64,000 nt of DNA, taken from positions 1 through 64,000 of the forward strand of contig QCHK01000004.1 in NCBI GenBank assembly GCA_003279635.1, in the 5' to 3' direction. Source of the stretch: Prochlorococcus sp. AG-402-B05 (GTDB taxonomy: Bacteria; Cyanobacteriota; Cyanobacteriia; PCC-6307; Cyanobiaceae). This document shows, piece after piece, positions 58,580 through 64,000 of this stretch (position 1 is its first letter; every line of letters begins with the position of its first letter). The notes beneath the pieces were generated by a model. It ran no database searches and was not told the DNA's origin. It was given only the letters and a program-made list of their open reading frames with translations. The position numbers and the translations under genes are program-made.

Positions 58580-60733
58580 ATGGTTTCCAGTGGATTGAAC
58601 AATAACAATATGTCTTCGACTTCAAAAGACATTGCTGTAAAGGATAGAGCCAATCTTGCTTTCCCTTTGGCTGCAATTACAGGCCATGGAACTTTAAAGC
58701 TTGCTTTAATGCTCGCCGCAGTTGACCCTGGTTTGGGAGGAGTAATAATTGCGGGTGGTCGCGGGACTGGGAAATCTGTTTTAGCTAGAGGATTACATGC
58801 CCTTCTCCCGCCGATTGAAATAATCGATTTAGACGAATTAGCCAATACTGAGGATGGAGATGATTCATTTATTTATCCGGCAGGTAGAAATTTAGATCCT
58901 TCTTTTTCAGGCGAATGGGATGATTTGACTAAAAAACTTTTTACAAAAAAGATAGGGAGTTATGAAAATACTGATGACTTAGAAAATATCCCTACAAAAG
59001 TTGTTTCTGCGCCCTTTATTCAGGTTCCCTTAGGAGTAACTGAGGATAGGCTTGTTGGTGCAGTTGATGTCGCTGCTTCATTATCAAGCGGAACTCCAGT
59101 ATTTCAGCCAGGCTTACTAGCTGAGGCTCACAGAGGAGTTTTGTACATAGATGAATTGAATTTATTGGATGACGGCATTGTCAATCTTCTTTTGGCTTCA
59201 GTAGGTGCAGGTGAAAATAGAGTTGAACGAGAAGGATTGAGCCTAAGTCACCCATGCCGTCCTCTTTTGATTGCTACTTACAATCCTGAAGAGGGGGGAT
59301 TAAGGGACCACCTCTTGGACAGATTTGCAATTGTTTTATCTGCAGATCAATTAATTACAAACGAACAAAGAGTTGAAATAACTCAATCTGCCATTTCTCA
59401 TGGTCAATCAAGTGAAGCTTTTTCTAAGAAATGGTCTGAAGATACAGAATCCCTATCAACACAATTGCTTTTGGCAAGGCAATGGCTTCCAGATGTTCAA
59501 ATCAGTGAGGATCAAATTGAATACTTAGTTGTGGAAGCCATACGAGGAGGTGTAGAAGGACACAGATCAGAGCTTTATGCAGTAAGGGTTGCAAAGGCTC
59601 ATGCTGCCTTGTGTGGAAGGGATTCAGTGGACGCAGAAGATTTAAAAGCGGCAGTAAGACTTGTCATCGCTCCAAGGGCTATGCAAATGCCTTCAGAAGA
59701 GGAGATGGAGCCTCCGGCCCCTGAAGATCAGCAGGCACCACCACCGCCTCCTGAAGACTCTGATGACAATAATGATCAAGAGGAAGATCAAGAAGAAGAT
59801 CAGGAAGAGGAGCAAGATGAAGAGTCATCCCCTCCAATCCCAGAGGAATTTATGCTTGATCCAGAAGCATGTGCCGTAGATCCTGATTTGTTGTTGTTTT
59901 CATCTACTAAATCAAAGAGTGGAAATAGCGGAAGTCGATCAGCTGTCTTAAGCGATAACAGAGGTCGATACGTAAAACCAATTATTCCAAGAGGACCTGT
60001 CAGAAGGATTGCCGTTGATGCAACTTTAAGAGCTGCAGCTCCTTATCAGAAAGCGAGAAGGGAAAGAGAACCTAATAGGAAAGTTATTGTTGAGGAAGGC
60101 GATTTACGCGCAAAATTACTGCAGCGTAAAGCTGGTGCATTGGTAATTTTCTTGGTTGATGCAAGTGGATCAATGGCGCTCAATAGAATGCAAAGTGCAA
60201 AGGGAGCTGTTATTCGGTTGCTAACCGAAGCTTATGAAAACAGAGATGAAGTTTCTCTCATACCTTTCAGAGGGGATCAAGCAGAAGTTTTACTCCCTCC
60301 AACTAGATCAATCACCGCTGCGAAAAGGAGACTTGAGGCAATGCCATGTGGTGGTGGCTCTCCACTAGCTCATGGGTTAACTCAGGCTGCAAGAGTTGGA
60401 GCAAATGCCTTAGCCACAGGAGATCTCGGACAGGTTGTAGTAGTGGCAATTACGGATGGGCGTGGAAACGTCCCCTTAAGCACTTCATTAGGTCAACCAA
60501 TTCTTGAGGGAGAGACACCACCCGACTTGAAGCAAGAAGTTCTTGATGTCGCTTCGCGTTATCGTGCGCTTGGTATTAAATTGCTTGTAATTGATACAGA
60601 AAGAAAGTTTATTGCTAGTGGAATGGGTAAAGACTTAGCTGAAGCATCTGGAGGTAAATATGTTCAATTACCTAAGGCAAGTGATCAAGCTATTGCTTCA
60701 ATTGCCATGGATGCAATTAACAGCGTCACCTGA
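58580..60733 (+). CDS. chlD: Magnesium chelatase subunit D
   Basis: One of three subunits that insert Mg into protoporphyrin IX, committing it to chlorophyll. The N-terminal AAA+ part (about 20-350) has [17 protein letters not shown] and [19 protein letters not shown] linker of proline and long acidic runs follows (about 370-435), then a von Willebrand A domain with the MIDAS motif DASGSM near 529-534. Length 717 is normal. The first ATG (58580) is used; ATG at 58610 ([10 protein letters not shown]) is equally possible. Convergent with the MCE gene. Confidence 0.96.
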   Translation: MVSSGLNNNNMSSTSKDIAVKDRANLAFPLAAITGHGTLKLALMLAAVDPGLGGVIIAGGRGTGKSVLARGLHALLPPIEIIDLDELANTEDGDDSFIYPAGRNLDPSFSGEWDDLTKKLFTKKIGSYENTDDLENIPTKVVSAPFIQVPLGVTEDRLVGAVDVAASLSSGTPVFQPGLLAEAHRGVLYIDELNLLDDGIVNLLLASVGAGENRVEREGLSLSHPCRPLLIATYNPEEGGLRDHLLDRFAIVLSADQLITNEQRVEITQSAISHGQSSEAFSKKWSEDTESLSTQLLLARQWLPDVQISEDQIEYLVVEAIRGGVEGHRSELYAVRVAKAHAALCGRDSVDAEDLKAAVRLVIAPRAMQMPSEEEMEPPAPEDQQAPPPPPEDSDDNNDQEEDQEEDQEEEQDEESSPPIPEEFMLDPEACAVDPDLLLFSSTKSKSGNSGSRSAVLSDNRGRYVKPIIPRGPVRRIAVDATLRAAAPYQKARREREPNRKVIVEEGDLRAKLLQRKAGALVIFLVDASGSMALNRMQSAKGAVIRLLTEAYENRDEVSLIPFRGDQAEVLLPPTRSITAAKRRLEAMPCGGGSPLAHGLTQAARVGANALATGDLGQVVVVAITDGRGNVPLSTSLGQPILEGETPPDLKQEVLDVASRYRALGIKLLVIDTERKFIASGMGKDLAEASGGKYVQLPKASDQAIASIAMDAINSVT

Positions 60734-60745
60734 AAAGTGTTGAGT

Positions 60746-61591
60746 TTAAGGATATATGTCATCAAATAATTTGCCTAAACCGATAGTCAGCCTTTTTAGT
60801 GAGTCTAAGAGTTCTTCGTCTTCCAGAATAGTTCCCATATCTGAACTCATTTGGTCAATTTTCTTTGTCAAAGAACTTGATGTTGAAGCGAGTTCCTGAA
60901 TATCTTTTAATGTCTTAGGGTTGTCTATGCTTTCAAGAATATTATTTAAATGAATAGAAGCTTTTGTTAATTCAGAAATCATAGGCTTTGCTCTTATAAG
61001 TTCTAATTTAGATAGCAAGACAAGTTCATCAAGATTGGCTTGAGTCCTGTCGAATTGAGAAATAGATTCTGATACTTTGTTTATTATTTCTTGCCTATCT
61101 GCTTCATCAATAATTCCAGTGATGCCCTCTGTAAGGCTTGTTATGCTAGACATATCTACCCCTTTAATTTTATCTCCATCACATAAAATTCTTTGATTAG
61201 GACAATCTTTTTTGACTGTATTTAGTTCGTTGCTTCTTAATGATTTACCTAATGAGACTAATGATAATTGAGCATCACCTCCAAGCATAGAGCTTGTAAC
61301 TATTTTGGCGATTACAGGTTTTGGTAAAATTAGATTGTCGTTGTTTAATTTTATTTTAGTGTCAACTGTGTTTGGGGTGAAACTTATCTTTTGAACAGAT
61401 CCAACAATGATTCCCCGATAAGTAACTGGAGACATCTTGGCAAGACCACTTGCATCTTTGAAGCTTGCAGATATCTCCCAGGTTTTAGAACCTAAACGAA
61501 AATCTCTTAACCAAAGCATTGCTCCTGAAAAGATAAGTAATCCACCTAACAGTGAAAATCCAACAAAAGCATCTCGTAAACTCCTGCGCAT
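60746..61591 (-). CDS. MCE (MlaD-type) lipid-transport substrate-binding protein
   Basis: A 281-residue protein with one N-terminal membrane helix (about 9-27) and an MCE/MlaD domain (SASFKDASGLAKMSPVTYRGIIVGSVQKI near 42-70), followed by helical coils (about 170-270). MCE proteins form rings that bind lipids for ABC-type inter-membrane transport; the plant relative is TGD2. The ABC ATPase is encoded four bases upstream on the same strand. No permease is nearby. Confidence 0.85.
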   Translation of the reverse strand: MRRSLRDAFVGFSLLGGLLIFSGAMLWLRDFRLGSKTWEISASFKDASGLAKMSPVTYRGIIVGSVQKISFTPNTVDTKIKLNNDNLILPKPVIAKIVTSSMLGGDAQLSLVSLGKSLRSNELNTVKKDCPNQRILCDGDKIKGVDMSSITSLTEGITGIIDEADRQEIINKVSESISQFDRTQANLDELVLLSKLELIRAKPMISELTKASIHLNNILESIDNPKTLKDIQELASTSSSLTKKIDQMSSDMGTILEDEELLDSLKRLTIGLGKLFDDIYP

Positions 61592-61595
61592 AAAA

Positions 61596-62381
61596 TTATG
61601 AGTCCTCAGGTTGCATTGGTCCTTGAATATTGCCTGTGCGAAATTGTTTCACATAGGAATTTTCACTTTGTTTAAATTGATTTATAGATCCATCCCATTG
61701 AAACTTGCCACCGTAAAGCAAAATAACTCTATTAGCTGTTCTTTCAATTGTACTTGAAACATGACTTACTACAATTGAACATCCTTCCGCAGCCTTAGTT
61801 GTTTTAATAATTAGATCTTCAATTCGAGTACAAGCTATTGGATCTAAACCAGCAGTTGGTTCGTCATATAGAAGAAGCGGAATAGAGTCTTTTCCTTGCT
61901 TAGAGTCACTAATTAATGCACGAGCAAAACTTACTCTTTTTTGCATCCCTCCACTCAGTTGATTTGGAAATTTGTCTGCAACATCATATAAACCCACTTT
62001 CTGTAAACAGTTTATGACTTTTTTATTGATAATATCCTCGGAAAAAACCCTCTGTTTTTCAAGTAAAAAACCTACATTTTCCCTAACAGTTAGTGATGCT
62101 AATAATGCTGGATTTTGAAAAACTAACCTCACATCGGGAGGACTGTTTTGATCAAGCCTTAAGTAATTTTGCTCAATACCTGCTATTTGAAGGCTTCCTT
62201 CAGAAGGTAAGAGCAAACCAGCTAGTAAGCGAAGTATTGTTGACTTGCCCGAGCCTGATGGACCAACAATTGCCAGTCTTTCTCCAGCTATCATAGCTAG
62301 ATTGACTGCATCGAGAACTTTGTTTGACCCCAGTTCAACACTGAGATCTTTCATTAACATTACTTGAGTGTTTTTTGGCAC
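61596..62381 (-). CDS. ABC transporter ATP-binding protein (MlaF-type)
   Basis: A 261-residue ATPase. Walker A GPSGSGKST is near 40-48, the signature QLSGGMQKRVSFARAL near 136-151, and Walker B LLLYDEPTAGLDPIA near 172-186, with the switch histidine in IVVSHVSS. Together with the following MCE gene it matches the Mla/TGD lipid-transport type; the TGD3/MlaF group has this QLSGGMQKR motif. Divergent from the YvcK-like gene across 127 bases. Confidence 0.88.
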   Translation of the reverse strand: MPKNTQVMLMKDLSVELGSNKVLDAVNLAMIAGERLAIVGPSGSGKSTILRLLAGLLLPSEGSLQIAGIEQNYLRLDQNSPPDVRLVFQNPALLASLTVRENVGFLLEKQRVFSEDIINKKVINCLQKVGLYDVADKFPNQLSGGMQKRVSFARALISDSKQGKDSIPLLLYDEPTAGLDPIACTRIEDLIIKTTKAAEGCSIVVSHVSSTIERTANRVILLYGGKFQWDGSINQFKQSENSYVKQFRTGNIQGPMQPEDS

Positions 62382-62508
62382 ACTCTCTCCTAATGTTTGT
62401 TTACCTATCTCATTTTGTATGAGATCTGTGAAATGGGAAGTTTAATTAGAGTTTATATGAATTAATTATTTAAGTCTCTTTGTTGAAATTTTCTCAAACT
62501 CGAATCCA

Positions 62509-63906
62509 TTGAACAAAAGAAGAAAAAGAAAATTAAGAAGAGCTATCTTGCGTAACAGTCTTTTCGCTAGCTCGTCTTTTCATCTTTACTCTCGCTTCAA
62601 AAGAGCTATTAGATGGCTGTTGCCAGGATTAGTAGTCAAAAGATGGATGATGACATCTGGATTGGGCTTGTTAATTGCTTTAATTGGAGCCTCTATTTGG
62701 GCTGACTTGCGTCCAATTTATTGGGTCGTTGAAATACTTTTTTGGCTTTTAGGATTTATAACTACTTTTTTACCTAGAACCATTTCTGGACCCATAGTCT
62801 TTTTGATAGGGATATCTCTTTTGATTTGGGGTCAAGGTAGAAGTTTTGAATCTATTAGGCAGGCTTTAGGTTCAAAAAAAGATACTTTTTTGGTTGATGC
62901 TTTAAGAGCTAAGCAAAAATTAAATAGAGGTCCAAATATTGTTGCTATTGGAGGAGGAACAGGTTTATCTTCGTTATTAAAAGGCTTAAAAAGATATAGC
63001 AGCCGAATCACGGCAATAGTCACTGTTGCTGATGATGGAGGAAGTAGTGGAGTGCTTAGGAGAGAACTGGGTGTTCAGCCTCCAGGAGACATAAGGAATT
63101 GTTTAACAGCTTTAGCAACAGAAGAACCACTTATTAAAGGACTTTTTCAATATCGCTTTACTTCAGGTAGTGGACTTGAGGGACATAGTTTTGGGAATCT
63201 TTTCTTATCTGCCTTGACTGCTATAACTGGAAGCTTAGAGACCGCAATTACTGCTTCAAGTCGTGTTCTTGCTGTTCAGGGCCAAGTTGTACCAGCAACT
63301 AATGTAGATGTTCGTTTGTGGGCCGAACTCGAAAATGGTGACCGAATAGATGGAGAGTCAGCAATAGGAAAAGCCCGCTTGCCAATAATCAGAATCGGCT
63401 GTTACCCATCGCGACCCCCAGCTTTGCCTAGAGCTCTAGAAGCTATAAGAAATGCTGAAATTATTTTAATAGGCCCAGGAAGTTTATATACTTCAATTCT
63501 CCCAAACCTCCTTGTCCCTGAAATAGTCGAGGCGATTGAGAAGAGCAAAGCTCCAAAACTATATATATGTAATTTGATGACTCAACCTGGAGAAACTGAT
63601 GGACTTGACGTAACTGGTCACGTAAGGGCCATAGAAGCACAATTGGCATCAAGAGGAATTTCCAGGAAAATATTTAGTTCAATACTTGCTCAAGATGAAT
63701 TAAAATCATCCCCTTTGGTTGATTACTACAAATCAAAAGGGGCTGAACCAGTCAAATGCAACAAGATTGATCTTTTGTCTAGAGGATATAACGTTTATTT
63801 AGCTTCTCTTCAGGGTTCAAAGGTCACTCCAACTTTGAGGCACGACCCAAGAAGTCTCGCTTTAGCAATAATGAGATTTTACAGAAGATACAAAAAACGT
63901 AAATAA
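62509..63906 (+). CDS. YvcK/CofD-like protein (gluconeogenesis-factor family)
   Basis: A 465-residue protein with a basic N-terminus, two membrane helices (about 48-68 and 70-111), and a CofD-like domain beginning NIVAIGGGTGLSSLLKGLKRY (about 143). The VADDGGSSGVLRRELGVQPPGDIRNCL segment and LIGPGSLYTSILPNLLV are family hallmarks. YvcK in Bacillus affects central metabolism and cell shape. The membrane helices are the cyanobacterial form. The start is TTG; no ATG fits. It runs toward the convergent ndhJ end. Confidence 0.9.
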   Translation: MNKRRKRKLRRAILRNSLFASSSFHLYSRFKRAIRWLLPGLVVKRWMMTSGLGLLIALIGASIWADLRPIYWVVEILFWLLGFITTFLPRTISGPIVFLIGISLLIWGQGRSFESIRQALGSKKDTFLVDALRAKQKLNRGPNIVAIGGGTGLSSLLKGLKRYSSRITAIVTVADDGGSSGVLRRELGVQPPGDIRNCLTALATEEPLIKGLFQYRFTSGSGLEGHSFGNLFLSALTAITGSLETAITASSRVLAVQGQVVPATNVDVRLWAELENGDRIDGESAIGKARLPIIRIGCYPSRPPALPRALEAIRNAEIILIGPGSLYTSILPNLLVPEIVEAIEKSKAPKLYICNLMTQPGETDGLDVTGHVRAIEAQLASRGISRKIFSSILAQDELKSSPLVDYYKSKGAEPVKCNKIDLLSRGYNVYLASLQGSKVTPTLRHDPRSLALAIMRFYRRYKKRK

Positions 63907-63907
63907 A

Positions 63908-64000
63908 TTAGTATGCATCTTGCATTTCATAAAAATCAGGCTGAACATAGTCTTTTCTAAGAGGCCATCCTTTCCAATCTTCAGGCATTAAAAGTCTTTT
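63908..64000 (-). CDS. ndhJ: NAD(P)H-quinone oxidoreductase subunit J, C-terminal end (partial)
   Basis: Only the last 30 codons lie in the window. They read [14 protein letters not shown] followed by [10 protein letters not shown] and a TAA stop, the conserved C-terminus of NdhJ, the NuoC-like subunit of the cyanobacterial NDH-1 complex (respiration and cyclic electron flow). The start and most of the gene lie beyond the right edge. Confidence 0.9.

Noticed and set aside
59661..59879. A lysine-rich open frame inside chlD
   Set aside because: It is a frame-shifted reading of the acidic, proline-rich ChlD linker; repetitive GAA/GAT codons give long open shadows.
1..64000. Mobile elements, CRISPR arrays, prophage or genomic island
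   Set aside because: No transposase, integrase, long direct repeats or spacer arrays were seen; tRNA 3' ends show no nearby partial duplications that would mark attachment sites.

Overview
The window is a gene-dense, visibly AT-rich stretch of core chromosome from an oxygenic phototroph, almost certainly a marine picocyanobacterium of the genus Prochlorococcus. The evidence is photosystem II genes (psbO, psbH, psbI, psbK), chlD of chlorophyll synthesis, crtR, the C-terminal end of ndhJ, the cyanobacterial nitrogen regulator ntcA, an Amt1 ammonium transporter, and many small proteins of cyanobacteria-only families (DUF565, DUF3084, DUF3146, DUF3155, DUF3177, DUF3181, DUF3769). A CPD photolyase and the moderate AT content would fit a low-light I (NATL-like) strain, but the strain cannot be fixed from sequence reading alone. 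I see no prophage, insertion sequence, CRISPR array, integrase or genomic-island boundary.

Layout. 1-5 kb: aroC faces a minus-strand group sat-ftsH-eda. 5-9.5 kb: psbO behind its own terminator, coaBC (dfp), a Ycf20-like gene, and pyrB overlapping a DNA glycosylase gene (mpg). 9.7-17 kb: gatC, crtR, tRNA-Leu, a membrane protein, ileS, DUF3177, trmB and a TxlA/HCF164-like thioredoxin. 17-22.3 kb: a tight cobO-dcd-thyX group divergent from ntcA, then DUF3084, a YqgF/RuvC-like protein, DUF3146 and pth. 22.3-25.3 kb: tatA, psbH, a small ORF, psbI and an LptD-like outer-membrane protein. 25.3-30.1 kb: glyA-cinA-leuC-leuD behind tRNA-Arg. 30-33.3 kb: two small genes, murJ and sfsA. 33.4-39.6 kb: amt1 with an NtcA-type box and strong terminator, ispH, a DoxX-like gene, purH, an esterase and DUF3155. 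39.9-45.7 kb: a soluble histidine kinase, cobS, tgt, psbK, a Gfo/Idh oxidoreductase, a CBS/CorC membrane protein and tRNA-Met. 45.8-54.6 kb: pyrE-ygfZ, a RecB-like nuclease, a phosphohexomutase with rdgB, a carotenoid oxygenase, fabI-hisB and an AhpC-like thioredoxin. 54.7-64 kb: a DegT aminotransferase, phr behind a NUDIX gene, folK, chlD, an ABC ATPase with an MCE protein, a YvcK/CofD-like gene and the end of ndhJ.

The genes mostly serve housekeeping roles: pyrimidine, purine, leucine, aromatic and histidine synthesis, cofactors, tRNA charging and modification, envelope assembly and photosystem II. A coherent local theme is deoxynucleotide supply (cobO, dcd, thyX), which fits a lineage whose ribonucleotide reductase depends on B12. 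The nitrogen theme is ntcA plus amt1, each with a GTA-N8-TAC box upstream.

No new multi-gene system stands out. The best leads are an apparent one-base frameshift at the 5' end of mpg, a CobO protein without its P-loop, a KDPG-aldolase-like protein with an altered active site, nested inverted repeats suggesting a structured RNA near 39.8 kb, a cobS gene without a normal start codon for its conserved N-terminus, and the absence of psbN beside psbH.
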